DNA of 40,139 bases from CAVALG01 sp045576295 (GTDB lineage Bacteria; Bacillota; Clostridia; Oscillospirales; Acutalibacteraceae), in contig JAZNGF010000041.1 in assembly GCA_045576295.1 (NCBI GenBank), forward strand, positions 1 to 40,139. The letters run 5' to 3'. Both the position numbers and the translations under genes were made by a program. A model generated the notes under the pieces. It was not told the DNA's origin. It searched no databases and saw only the letters and a list, made by a program, of their open reading frames with translations. Positions 22,965 to 31,131 of the stretch are shown one piece after another (position 1 is the stretch's first letter; every line of letters begins with the position of its first letter).

Positions 22965-23243
22965 ATGTACCTTTACCTTGGCGAAAAAAAGGTTATTAAA
23001 GAAGAAGAAATTATAGGCATTTTCGATTTAGAAACAACCTCAATTCAAAAAAATACGCGCAAGTTTTTAAGATATGCCGAAAAGGCAGGCCGAGTTGAAA
23101 CGGTGAGTTTTGATTTACCAAAATCATTCGTTTTATCGGGCGGCAAAACAAAATGGAAGTTATATTTAACACAGGTTTCAACCTCAACGCTCGAAAAGCG
23201 CGCAGATAACATAATGTATTCGTTGAGGCAACACGAAGAATAA
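22965..23243 (+). CDS. remB: RemB-like regulator (DUF370)
   Basis: DUF370 protein. The Bacillus paralogue RemA is a DNA-binding activator of matrix genes, and remB/yaaB sits between recF and gyrB exactly as here. The 92 residues start MYLYLGEKKVIKEEEIIGIFDLE, the family signature, and include KSFVLSGGK and STSTLEKR. The ATG at 22965 is preceded by AAAAGGTG; an in-frame GTG nine bases upstream is part of that ribosome binding site and is rejected. Confidence 0.9.
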   Translation: MYLYLGEKKVIKEEEIIGIFDLETTSIQKNTRKFLRYAEKAGRVETVSFDLPKSFVLSGGKTKWKLYLTQVSTSTLEKRADNIMYSLRQHEE

Positions 23244-23290
23244 AAAATAAAAACCATTTATAAAGGACACTGAAAGAAAAGGTGAAAAGA

Positions 23291-25234
23291 ATGAACGAAA
23301 CAGTAAAACCCGTGGAACAAAAGTATGATGAATCATCCATACAGGTTCTTGAAGGTCTTGAAGCGGTTCGCAAAAGGCCAGGTATGTATATTGGATCTAC
23401 GGGTGAGAGGGGACTCCACCATCTTGTTTATGAAATTGTTGATAACTCTATCGACGAAGCCTTGGCAGGATATTGCGACAAAATAACGGTTGACCTGTTA
23501 GACGACGGCGTTATAAAGGTTACCGATAACGGCCGCGGTATTCCAGTTGGTATAAACCCGCAAAAGGGTATTCCCACCGTTACTGTTGTTTTCACCATTC
23601 TTCACGCGGGCGGTAAGTTCGGCGGCAGCGGTTATAAACTTTCGGGCGGACTTCACGGTGTTGGTGCATCGGTTGTTAATGCGCTCTCATCTTGGCTTGA
23701 GGTTACCGTGAAAGACGGCAAACACATTTACCGCCAGCGCTATGAAAAGGGCAACATTAAAACCGAGCTTGAGGTTATTGGCGACACCACTGAAACAGGA
23801 ACCGAGGTTGTATTCAAGCCCGACCCCGACATTTTCACCGACACAACAAGGTATGATTACGATACTCTTTTAAAAAGGCTTCGTGAGCAGGCATTTTTGA
23901 ACGCAGGCATTCGCGTTGTTATAACCGATAAGAGAACCGATGCCGACATTGCTGACCGAACCGATGACCTTTATTTCGAAGGCGGCATTAAATCGTATGT
24001 TGAGTTTATTTTAGCCGAAAACACTAAAAAAGACCGCATTATTGATGATGTTATTTACCTGAACGCACCGGGCGACAATATCTCGGCCGAGATTGCAATG
24101 CTTTGGACTTCGGGGTATGACAGTAAAATAATGTCGTTCGCGAACACCATCCACACGGTTGACGGCGGTACACACGAGCAGGCGTTTAAATCTTCGCTCA
24201 CCCGCGCCGTTAACAAATACGGGCTTGACAGAAAGTTTTTAAAAGAGGCCGATAAACGCCTTAAAACCGACGATATAACCGAAGGTTTAATTGCGGTTGT
24301 AAGCGTTAAATTAACCGATGCGCAGTTTGAAAGCCAAACCAAGGCAAAGCTTGGTAACACCGCGGTTGGAACGGTTGTTAACCGCCTGGTTGCCGATAAA
24401 CTTTCTGAATATTTTGAAGATAACCCGGCACCTGCTAAAACTATTATTGAAAAGTCGATTGCGTCGTCAAACGCGCGCGAAGCGGCGCAAAAAGCAAGGG
24501 ATATGCAGCGCAGCAAAAGCCAAATCGGCGGCAAAACCCGCATGCCTGATAAACTTTCCGACTGTATATCTGACGACCCAACAAAAACTGAACTCTTCAT
24601 TGTCGAGGGTGATTCTGCAGGCGGCTCGGCAGTTGAGGGCAGAAACAGCACCTATCAGGCAATTTTACCGCTTTGGGGTAAGATGCTTAACGTTGAAAAG
24701 GCAAGGGTTGATAAGGTTTACGGAAACGATAAGTTAACCCCTGTTGTTATAGCACTGGGAACCGGCATTGCCGAAAACTTTGATATTGAAAAACTGCGTT
24801 ACGACAAAATTATTATCATGGCCGATGCCGACGTTGACGGTTCGCACATTAGAACACTGCTACTCACATTTTTTTTCCGTTTTATGCCCGAACTTATTGA
24901 AACGGGGCACGTATATTTAGCGCAGCCGCCCCTTTTCAGAATTGCAAAGGGCAAGCAAACGTTCGACGTTTTCACCGATGAAGAAAAGGCGCAAAAAATT
25001 GCCGAACTTGGCGGAAATGCCGATGTTCAGCGTTATAAAGGTTTGGGTGAAATGAACCCCGACCAGCTTTGGGAAACAACGCTCGACCCTGAGCGCAGAA
25101 CCCTTTTAAGAGTTAATATTGAAGATGCCGAAAAGGCCGACGAAACCTTTACAATGCTAATGGGTGAAGAGGTTGAGCCAAGGCGAATATTCATTGAAGA
25201 AAACGCGGTTTACGCAACCGATTTGGATATTTAA
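23291..25234 (+). CDS. gyrB: DNA gyrase subunit B
   Basis: ATPase subunit of gyrase, which introduces negative supercoils. The 647 residues show the GHKL ATP site (DNSIDEA 51-57, DNGRGIP 79-85, LHGVGASVVNALS 121-133) and the Toprim domain (EGDSAGGSA near 439, DADVDGSH near 512). The C-terminal QRYKGLGEMNP is present. The start is at MNETVKPVEQ after AAAAGGTG; the in-frame GTG nine bases earlier overlaps the ribosome binding site. Confidence 0.98.
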   Translation: MNETVKPVEQKYDESSIQVLEGLEAVRKRPGMYIGSTGERGLHHLVYEIVDNSIDEALAGYCDKITVDLLDDGVIKVTDNGRGIPVGINPQKGIPTVTVVFTILHAGGKFGGSGYKLSGGLHGVGASVVNALSSWLEVTVKDGKHIYRQRYEKGNIKTELEVIGDTTETGTEVVFKPDPDIFTDTTRYDYDTLLKRLREQAFLNAGIRVVITDKRTDADIADRTDDLYFEGGIKSYVEFILAENTKKDRIIDDVIYLNAPGDNISAEIAMLWTSGYDSKIMSFANTIHTVDGGTHEQAFKSSLTRAVNKYGLDRKFLKEADKRLKTDDITEGLIAVVSVKLTDAQFESQTKAKLGNTAVGTVVNRLVADKLSEYFEDNPAPAKTIIEKSIASSNAREAAQKARDMQRSKSQIGGKTRMPDKLSDCISDDPTKTELFIVEGDSAGGSAVEGRNSTYQAILPLWGKMLNVEKARVDKVYGNDKLTPVVIALGTGIAENFDIEKLRYDKIIIMADADVDGSHIRTLLLTFFFRFMPELIETGHVYLAQPPLFRIAKGKQTFDVFTDEEKAQKIAELGGNADVQRYKGLGEMNPDQLWETTLDPERRTLLRVNIEDAEKADETFTMLMGEEVEPRRIFIEENAVYATDLDI

Positions 25235-25248
25235 GAGGTGAAAAATAA

Positions 25249-27813
25249 ATGGCAAAACACGAAAATGTAATCTGGCCAAGTGATGATGAAACCACGATTG
25301 TTCCGGTTGAGATAGTTGACGAAGTTAGAAACAGTATGCTGCAATACGGTATGTCGGTTTTAGTAGGCCGTGCATTGCCCGACGTGCGCGACGGCTTAAA
25401 GCCTGTTCACCGCCGCATACTTTACACAATGTATGAAAACGGGCTAACCCCCGAAAAGGCCTACCGTAAATGTGCCGACACCGTTGGTGCGGTGCTTGGA
25501 CGTTACCACCCCCATGGCGACGCCAGCGTTTACGATGCAATGGTTAGAATGGCGCAAGATTTTTCACTGCGCTACCCACTGATTGACGGTCACGGTAACT
25601 TTGGTAATATCGACGGTTACCCTGCCGCTGCCTACCGTTACACCGAATCGAAAATGAACCGCCTTTCGATTAAAATGCTTGATGATATCGAAAAGGAAAC
25701 GGTTGATTTTGCCCCCAACTACGACGACCGCTTGAAAGAACCAACCGTTCTTCCCGTTCGTTTTCCGCAGTTGCTTGTTAACGGGTCATCGGGTATTGCT
25801 TTTGGTATGGCAACCGAAATTCCGCCGCACAACCTTGGCGAAACTATCGACGCAATGTGCTGCCTTATCGACAACCCCGATGCCGAGCTTGACGAGCTCT
25901 GCCGCCATATAAAAGGCCCCGATTTCCCAACCGGCGGCTTAATTATGGGTATGTCGGGCATACGTGCGGCATATGCAACAGGCCGCGGCAAGATAACCCT
26001 TCGCGGCAAGGCCGAAATTGAAGAAATAAAGAACGGCAAGTTTAGAATAGTTATAACCGAAATTCCTTATAAGGTTCGCAAAAAGGATCTTGTTAAGAAT
26101 ATTTACGACCTCGCGGCCGATAAACGCATTGAGGGAATCGACGACGTTGTTGACTATTCTTCAAAGCGCGACGGTGGTATTAAAATTATTGTTGAACTAA
26201 AGCGCGATGCTAACCCGCAGGTTGTGCTTAACAAATTATATAAGCACACCGCGCTTCAAACCACCTTTGGCGCAATTATGCTTGCCATTGTTAACGGCAA
26301 GCCGAGCGTGCTTACACTTAAGCAAATGCTTCAAAACTCAATCGACTTCCAGTGCGAGATTATCGAGCGCAGGATAAAGTTCGATATGAGAAAGGCCGAA
26401 GAACGCGCCCACATTTTAGAGGGCTTGAAGATAGCGCTTGACTTTATTGATGAGGTTATAAACATCATCCGTTCGAGCAAAACTATCCCCGAAAGTAAAG
26501 AAAAGCTGGCCGAGCGCTTCGGGCTTGATGATATTCAAACCACTGCCATTGTTCAAATGCAACTTGGTAAATTGGCAGGCCTTGAAAAACAGAAAATCGA
26601 AGATGAACTTAAAGAAAAGATTGATTTCATCGCCGAATGTAAGAGAATCCTTGCCGACCACGCATTGGTGCTTGATATTGTTAAAACCGATGCACTGAAT
26701 CTGCGCGACCGCTTTGCCGACGACCGCAGAACCGAAATCTGCCAGGTATCGGGCGAGGTTGACATTGAAGACCTTATCCCGAAAGAGGAGTGCGTGCTCA
26801 CCAAAACGGTTGGCGGTTACATTAAGCGTATGGCGGCCGATGAATATGATTCACAGCACCGCGGCGGCAGGGGCCTCAAGGGCATAACAATGCGCGAAGA
26901 TGATTATGTTGAAAACATTTTCACCTGCAATTCGCACGATTATATTATGCTGTTCTCGAATCTCGGTAGACTTTACCGCGTTAAGGCTTATGAAATTCCC
27001 GAAGGCAGCCGAACCGCTAAGGGCACAAACCTTATTAATGTTGTGCCGCTTATGCCCGATGAAAAAATCATCAACGTTCTGCCAATGGGCGAAGACCTAA
27101 CCGAAGAAAGCTACATTTGCATGATAACCCGCAAGGGAACAATTAAGAGAACGGCAACCGAAGCCTTCCGCAATGTTCGCAAAACGGGTATTATTGCAAT
27201 TAATATTCACGAGGGCGATGAACTTGCCTTTGTTCAAAAAACGAACGGAAACGACAGCCTTATTGTTGGAACCCGTGCCGGTATGGCAATTCACTTTAAC
27301 GAAACCGAAGCCCGCGAAATGGGACGAACTGCCGCAGGCGTTAGGGCTATTCGCCTAAAAGAGGGCGACGAAGTTGTTGGAATGACAACCTGCACGACGG
27401 GCGGCAAGATTATGACCGTTACCGATTCAGGCCTTGGGCGCGTGAGCCCCATAGAGCAGTACCGCATACAATCAAGGGGCGGTAAGGGTATTATGAACTA
27501 CCGCACCGAAAAGTATGGCTGCCAGGTTGCCGCACTGCTTGAAATTGAAGAAGATGATGATCTTATTATGATTTCATCTGATGGCATAATCATTAGAATT
27601 TACACCGCCGAAATTAACACAACATCAAGGCCGGGTAAGGGTGTTAAGATTATGCGAATTGGCGAAGGTTCAAAACTTTTATCGGTTGCGCGCACCCTGC
27701 ACGACGACGATGAGGTTACCGAACGAATTGAAGACGGCGGATCTGATTCACCTGAAGACGCCGAAACCGAAGCCGAAGCACGCGAAGCTGAAAACACCGA
27801 AACTGAAGAATAA
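25249..27813 (+). CDS. gyrA: DNA gyrase subunit A
   Basis: DNA cleavage subunit of gyrase. The 854 residues include the winged-helix region with catalytic Tyr131 in AAAYRYTE and a C-terminal beta-pinwheel with the GyrA-box-type motif SQHRGGRGLKG, which marks gyrase rather than topoisomerase IV. An acidic tail (PEDAETEAEAREAENTETEE) closes the protein. In the quinolone-resistance region HPHGDASVYD, Ala92 occupies the place of E. coli Ser83, while Asp96 matches Asp87. It lies 14 bases after gyrB and ends at a strong terminator. Confidence 0.98.
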   Translation: MAKHENVIWPSDDETTIVPVEIVDEVRNSMLQYGMSVLVGRALPDVRDGLKPVHRRILYTMYENGLTPEKAYRKCADTVGAVLGRYHPHGDASVYDAMVRMAQDFSLRYPLIDGHGNFGNIDGYPAAAYRYTESKMNRLSIKMLDDIEKETVDFAPNYDDRLKEPTVLPVRFPQLLVNGSSGIAFGMATEIPPHNLGETIDAMCCLIDNPDAELDELCRHIKGPDFPTGGLIMGMSGIRAAYATGRGKITLRGKAEIEEIKNGKFRIVITEIPYKVRKKDLVKNIYDLAADKRIEGIDDVVDYSSKRDGGIKIIVELKRDANPQVVLNKLYKHTALQTTFGAIMLAIVNGKPSVLTLKQMLQNSIDFQCEIIERRIKFDMRKAEERAHILEGLKIALDFIDEVINIIRSSKTIPESKEKLAERFGLDDIQTTAIVQMQLGKLAGLEKQKIEDELKEKIDFIAECKRILADHALVLDIVKTDALNLRDRFADDRRTEICQVSGEVDIEDLIPKEECVLTKTVGGYIKRMAADEYDSQHRGGRGLKGITMREDDYVENIFTCNSHDYIMLFSNLGRLYRVKAYEIPEGSRTAKGTNLINVVPLMPDEKIINVLPMGEDLTEESYICMITRKGTIKRTATEAFRNVRKTGIIAINIHEGDELAFVQKTNGNDSLIVGTRAGMAIHFNETEAREMGRTAAGVRAIRLKEGDEVVGMTTCTTGGKIMTVTDSGLGRVSPIEQYRIQSRGGKGIMNYRTEKYGCQVAALLEIEEDDDLIMISSDGIIIRIYTAEINTTSRPGKGVKIMRIGEGSKLLSVARTLHDDDEVTERIEDGGSDSPEDAETEAEAREAENTETEE

Positions 27814-27819
27814 ACAGAA

Positions 27820-27855
27820 AAATCACCGCTAATATAGTGGTGATTTTTTTATTTT
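27820..27855 (+). terminator. Terminator of the dnaN-gyrA gene series
   Basis: AAATCACC (27820-27827) pairs with GGTGATTT (27839-27846), then TTTTTATTTT. Directly after the gyrA stop. Confidence 0.9.
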
Positions 27856-27869
27856 ATAACAATTAATAA

Positions 27870-28024
27870 AGCCTTGTAGGGGCTTCATGCCCACATCCGC
27901 CCGAGCAGATTTGCGGATTTGAAATTTCCTCTGTCTATCACATTAATAACCTAAGGGGCGATGCCCACATCGCCCCTACAATATAACCATTGGTTTTGTT
28001 AAAACCGTAAACCACACCTCATCC
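27870..28024. repeat. Long dispersed repeat, copy 2, with family B palindrome in front
   Basis: TGTAGGGGCTTCATGCCCAC begins the stretch. 27908-28024 matches 3952-4069, with the hairpin GGGGCGATG (27955-27963) / CATCGCCCC (27968-27976) and loop CCCA. The following 28025-28139 holds CCCTCGCC...CTCTCCCCTTTAGGCAAGGGG and a GGCGGCCATTGCCGCC palindrome. No gene in this 290-bp gap. Confidence 0.8.
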
Positions 28025-28139
28025 ACCGCTTTGAATCCCCTCGCCACGCTTTGCGCGGCCCTCTCCCCTTTAGGCAAGGGGCGCTATGGTCGCCATTCCA
28101 CTATAGGGAAAGGCTTTCAAGGCGGCCATTGCCGCCCTA

Positions 28140-28766
28140 CTAATTATTCTTTTTGTTTGTGGTTAAAAGGAATATTCCAAAATAGAAAAGAAGAATAAAA
28201 ACGAACTTTATCAAAGCGGAATAGTTAAAGTAATTTATGGCAGGTTCTGCAAGTTGTTCGGCCGAAGCTACTGCCCTGAAAGTATCGCCTGTAACCCAAA
28301 TTATATTGGTTATTATTTGAATAAGGCAACCGATTTTTAAAAGCGCCTGCTTTTTAAAATCTTTTAAGCTGCCTATAAAGCAAAGTATGTTTGCCGCAAG
28401 CATTATAGTGGGTATTATTATAGTAAACACCCAACCTACGTTTGCCAATGATAAACTAAAATTCTGAAAGGTTGATGCATACATTTTAATGTTTAAAAAA
28501 GCCGCTATAATTGATGTAATGTTTAAATAAATTCCTGTGCCGAATGCTATTGGGAACAGTAACTTTTTAAAAAAGAAGGAATAATTATTCGAAACAATGC
28601 GAAGCGCAACCAAAATGGGTGGCAATAACGAAAGGAAAACCCTTGAAGTGCCCGAACTTAAGGCGGCTGAGGATATGTTTGTTGCAAAAATGCATATTGC
28701 ATAAAGCGCCGCAAAAACCGCAGCGAGAATGTTTTTTGGCTTGCTTGAAAATAAATTGTTGTTCAT
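28140..28766 (-). CDS. Hypothetical multi-pass membrane protein
   Basis: No family recognised. The 208 residues have about six predicted membrane helices (roughly 13-33, 42-58, 67-92, 108-132, 142-160, 186-203) with short polar loops, and a lysine/asparagine-rich C-terminus (TTNKKNN). No catalytic motif seen. The start has a good ribosome binding site (GAGGTGATTGA), which supports it as a real gene. It stands alone between the repeat region and the PepSY lipoprotein. Confidence 0.75.
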   Translation of the reverse strand: MNNNLFSSKPKNILAAVFAALYAICIFATNISSAALSSGTSRVFLSLLPPILVALRIVSNNYSFFFKKLLFPIAFGTGIYLNITSIIAAFLNIKMYASTFQNFSLSLANVGWVFTIIIPTIMLAANILCFIGSLKDFKKQALLKIGCLIQIITNIIWVTGDTFRAVASAEQLAEPAINYFNYSALIKFVFILLFYFGIFLLTTNKKNN

Positions 28767-28833
28767 TCAATCACCTCATAGTGAATAAGTAGGGGTGCTC
28801 AAATACTCTTTTATGTATTTCATAATTCACACC

Positions 28834-28870
28834 ATAAAAAAGGATATGCTACCGTTATAGTAGCATATCC
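28834..28870 (-). terminator. Terminator of the PepSY lipoprotein gene
   Basis: Perfect 11-bp stem GGATATGCTAC (28842-28852) / GTAGCATATCC (28860-28870), 7-base loop, followed on the minus strand by TTTTTTATGG. Confidence 0.92.
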
Positions 28871-28888
28871 CGCCGTTGTTTTCAATAA

Positions 28889-29380
28889 TTAAAAATCTAA
28901 ATCTTTATCGCGCTCGATAATCTTGCCTGTTTCGGCGTTGATTGTATAGGAATACTCGGTTTTGCCGTGGTCGAAATCAATTTCCCAAACGGGGGTTGTT
29001 CCCTCATAGTCGAGTTCAATTTCAATGCGAGTTACCTTTTCTTTTGAAATATTTGCGTTTTTCAGGGCGATGCTCAAGGCTTCGTCTTTAGAAATAACAA
29101 CGCCCCCGCTGCTGCTTGGTGTGTTTGCCCCCGAGCTTGATTTTTCAGAGCTTGCATTGTTATCTTGATTTTTGTTGTCATCAGAGCCCATAATATCAGA
29201 AAGCATATTGTCGGAACTGTTGTTTTCGGAATTTTGATTGCCCGAACCATTGTCGGATTCATTTTGGCTGTCTTGAACCTTACCGTCATCGGCCGAGTAT
29301 TTGCCCGAATTATCTTCTCCGCAGGCTGTGAGTGTGAACACAAAAATCGCAACTAAAAGAAAAACTAATATTTTTTTCAT
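28889..29380 (-). CDS. PepSY-domain lipoprotein
   Basis: Secreted lipoprotein: 163 residues with a signal peptide and lipobox LTAC, cleaved before Cys20. A Ser/Asn/Gly-rich disordered linker (about 24-90) precedes a C-terminal PepSY domain (about 95-163: ISKDEALSIALKNANI, PVWEIDFDHGKTEYSYTINAETGKIIERDKD). PepSY domains are thought to bind or inhibit extracellular peptidases. The ribosome binding site AAGGAGGTAATGAT is near perfect and the gene has its own terminator. Confidence 0.88.
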   Translation of the reverse strand: MKKILVFLLVAIFVFTLTACGEDNSGKYSADDGKVQDSQNESDNGSGNQNSENNSSDNMLSDIMGSDDNKNQDNNASSEKSSSGANTPSSSGGVVISKDEALSIALKNANISKEKVTRIEIELDYEGTTPVWEIDFDHGKTEYSYTINAETGKIIERDKDLDF

Positions 29381-29496
29381 ATCATTACCTCCTTTTTTAT
29401 TATTGAGGTTTATTGGGGTTATTATTCATTTATTATGTAAGTTTTAAAAAATTGTTTTATGAATCAATTTTAACATAGTAGGAGCGCACCGCCGTA

Positions 29497-29546
29497 CAGC
29501 GCAGTGAATAATGAATAATGGAATTTCGGTGTCGGCTAAAGCCGAC
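29497..29546 (+). repeat. Repeat family C, copy 3
   Basis: CAGCGCAGTGAATAATG, AATAATGGAATTTCGGTG, GTCGGC-TAAA-GCCGAC. It ends exactly where the HTH-like coding remnant begins. Confidence 0.9.
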
Positions 29547-29621
29547 GAAACAAAAACTATCGACAAGCTCTGCCGAGCGCTTGAGTGCAATGTTGGCGAT
29601 ATAATGCAATATAAAAACTAA
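29547..29621 (+). pseudogene. C-terminal remnant of a Cro/C1-type HTH regulator
   Basis: The reading frame ETKTIDKLCRALECNVGDIMQYKN-stop resembles the last helices of XRE-family regulators (TIDKLCKALDCQPGDLLEY type). The frame continues upstream only into repeat C, where an ATG at 29511 would give a 36-residue product with no ribosome binding site or HTH. A strong terminator follows the stop, as behind an intact gene, so this is probably the surviving 3' end of a gene truncated at the repeat boundary. Confidence 0.65.
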
Positions 29622-29654
29622 GGAAGGTAGCTTTCGCGCAACCTTCCTTTTTTT
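29620..29654. terminator. Terminator behind the HTH remnant, possibly bidirectional
   Basis: AAGGAAGGT (29620-29628) / ACCTTCCTT (29641-29649), then TTTTT on the plus strand; on the minus strand it is followed by AGTTTTTATATT, so it could also end rubrerythrin transcripts. Nothing else is seen in 29655-29750. Confidence 0.85.
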
Positions 29655-29750
29655 GCGGGGTTAGCCGCGCTTTAAATTATTATTTAAAATTTTTCGCCTT
29701 AAAGCAGTGGGTTATTCACCTGCCGCGCTTAAAACTTTTGGCAGTTGCAA

Positions 29751-30296
29751 TTAACCAAAGTAACGAGCAAGTAAGCCTTCGAATGCCTTGCCGTGGCGAG
29801 CTTCGTCGCGTGCCATTTCGTGAACGGTGTCGTGAATAGCATCGAGCCCTAATTCCTTAGCTCTCTTTGCAAGGTCGAACTTACCCTGAGTTGCGCCGTT
29901 TTCAGCGTCTACGCGCATTTCAAGGTTCTTCTTGGTTGAATCGGTAACAACTTCGCCCAAAAGTTCAGCAAATTTTGCTGCGTGCTCAGCCTCTTCATAG
30001 GCTGCCTTTTCCCAATAAAGGCCAATTTCAGGGTAGCCTTCGCGGTGTGCAACGCGTGCCATTGCAAGGTACATACCAACTTCGGTGCATTCGCCTTCAA
30101 AGTTTGCGCGAAGGTCGGCAATAATATCTTCGGGTGCGCCTTCAGCTACGCCAACAATGTGCTCGGCTGCCCAAGTTTTTTCGCCGCCCATAAGGTTGAA
30201 TTTTTCGCCCGGAACTTTACACTGAGGGCAAGCAAAACCTTCGGGCATATCGCCTTCGTGAACATAACCGCATACAGGACATACATACTTTTTCAT
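29751..30296 (-). CDS. Reverse-type rubrerythrin
   Basis: Non-haem diiron NADH peroxidase of anaerobes that reduces H2O2. Unlike classical rubrerythrin, the rubredoxin-like iron site is N-terminal: Cys6, Cys9, Cys23 and Cys26 (CPVCGYVHEG, FACPQC). A ferritin-like four-helix domain follows (LRANFEGECTEVGMYLAMARVAHREG, YEEAEHAAKFAE, EMARDEARHGKAFEG) with the Glu/His diiron ligands. Clostridial 'reverse rubrerythrins' have this order. I chose MKKYVCPVCG at 30296, because GAGGAG lies about nine bases before it; two upstream in-frame ATGs are too close or unsupported. It lies 28 bases behind perR, so it is probably the PerR-controlled partner. Confidence 0.94.
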   Translation of the reverse strand: MKKYVCPVCGYVHEGDMPEGFACPQCKVPGEKFNLMGGEKTWAAEHIVGVAEGAPEDIIADLRANFEGECTEVGMYLAMARVAHREGYPEIGLYWEKAAYEEAEHAAKFAELLGEVVTDSTKKNLEMRVDAENGATQGKFDLAKRAKELGLDAIHDTVHEMARDEARHGKAFEGLLARYFG

Positions 30297-30324
30297 TTTC
30301 ATTTCTCCTCTAATTAAAAATTTT

Positions 30325-30708
30325 TTATTTATTTTTGCATTCATTGCAGTAACCGTGAATTAAAACTCTTACCGAATCGGCGGTGAAGCCATTTTGTTTC
30401 ATATCGGGCGGGATTGGCTCGGCAAGATATTCATCGGGGCAAAAATCGAAGATTTTTTCGCACCCTTTACAAAAGAAATGCCCGTGATTTCTTGTTGTTG
30501 CATCGAAACGCTCAACCCCATCGAACCCGCTAAAGCCAATTATTTCACCGCTCTTTTTTAGAACATCAAGGTTGCGGTAAACCGTGCCAAGGCTGATGTT
30601 TGGAATTTTTAGCCGCGCACGGTCGTATACATCGGCGGCGGTTGGGTGGGTTGCGCCCTCCTTCACCGCTTCTAAAACGGTGTCGCGTTGCTTTGAACCT
30701 CTTACCAT
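30325..30708 (-). CDS. perR: Peroxide-responsive Fur-family repressor PerR
   Basis: Metal-dependent repressor that is oxidised by H2O2. In the 127 residues the structural zinc site is Cys80/Cys83 and Cys121/Cys124. The five regulatory metal ligands of Bacillus PerR (H37, D85, H91, H93, D104) all have counterparts at a constant offset of 16: His21, Asp69, His75, His77, Asp88. The Asp at the last position separates PerR from Fur, which has Glu. N-terminal winged helix with NISLGTVYRNLDVL. Ribosome binding site AGGAGGTG. A long inverted repeat covers the start of its transcript, implying autoregulation together with the downstream rubrerythrin. Confidence 0.92.
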   Translation of the reverse strand: MVRGSKQRDTVLEAVKEGATHPTAADVYDRARLKIPNISLGTVYRNLDVLKKSGEIIGFSGFDGVERFDATTRNHGHFFCKGCEKIFDFCPDEYLAEPIPPDMKQNGFTADSVRVLIHGYCNECKNK

Positions 30709-30729
30709 TTGTTCACCTCCTGATTTGTT

Positions 30730-30757
30730 AACAGTAATAGTAACGATTACTGTTACT
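30730..30757. promoter_or_regulatory. Palindromic operator in front of perR-rubrerythrin
   Basis: AACAGTAAT (30730-30738), 7 bases, ATTACTGTT (30746-30754): perfect 9-bp arms. A second overlapping inverted repeat, AGTAAC (30739-30744) / GTTACT (30752-30757), is shifted by three bases. It lies just downstream of the promoter -10. Overlapping palindromes are typical of Fur-family sites; the sequence differs from the Bacillus PerR box. Confidence 0.75.
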
Positions 30758-30763
30758 GTAATT

Positions 30764-30792
30764 ATAATAGCAGTTGGGGATTAGTTTGTCAA
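30764..30792 (-). promoter_or_regulatory. Promoter of perR-rubrerythrin
   Basis: Minus strand TTGACA (30787-30792), 17 bases, TATTAT (30764-30769). The operator overlaps the expected transcription start. Confidence 0.8.
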
Positions 30793-30846
30793 CACTTTTT
30801 TGAAAAATTTTTAAAAAATATTTTCGGGGATAAAAACGGCGCGTTG

Positions 30847-30900
30847 TAGCGCAGTGAATAATGAATAATGAATAGTTTCGGTGTCGGCTAATGCCGACAA
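30847..30900 (+). repeat. Repeat family C, copy 4
   Basis: TAGCGCAGTGAATAATG, AATAATGAATAGTTTCGGTG, GTCGGC-TAAT-GCCGAC. First element of an 800-bp gene-free stretch (30830-31670). Confidence 0.9.
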
Positions 30901-30905
30901 ACAAA

Positions 30906-30965
30906 AAAGCAGCAAAGTTTTTCGCTTTAGTGCTTTAAATATATATGTATAATAACCTGTCAATT
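30906..30965. repeat. Hairpin-plus-AT element, degenerate copy
   Basis: AAAGCAGCAAAG ... CTTTAGTGCTTT followed by AAATATATATGTATAATAAC. It resembles 31541-31605, where the stem is perfect, so the terminator-like hairpin and its AT tail were duplicated. Confidence 0.55.
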
Positions 30966-31017
30966 TAATTAAAATCGGGTGCGTGTGGCGGCGGCAAGCG
31001 AAAACCGTTGATTTTTC

Positions 31018-31100
31018 ATCAACGGCGCTTATGCGCCTACCCCTCACCACCGCCGCTTCTCGGCAGAGCCTCCCCCCAGGGGGAAGCCTTTATATATCGC
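31018..31100 (-). repeat. Repeat family E, copy 2 (inverted)
   Basis: Reverse complement reads GCGATATATAAAGGCTTCC, CCCTGGGGGGAGG, GCGGCGGTGGTGAGGGGTAG, GCGCATAAGCGCCGTT; it matches 10541-10630 end to end. Confidence 0.75.
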
Positions 31101-31131
31101 TACGGACGCTCGCTTAGCACTAAGGTGTTGC

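Noticed and set aside
24055..24651. 198-codon antisense frame in gyrB
   Set aside because: Shadow of the strongly conserved gyrB coding strand.
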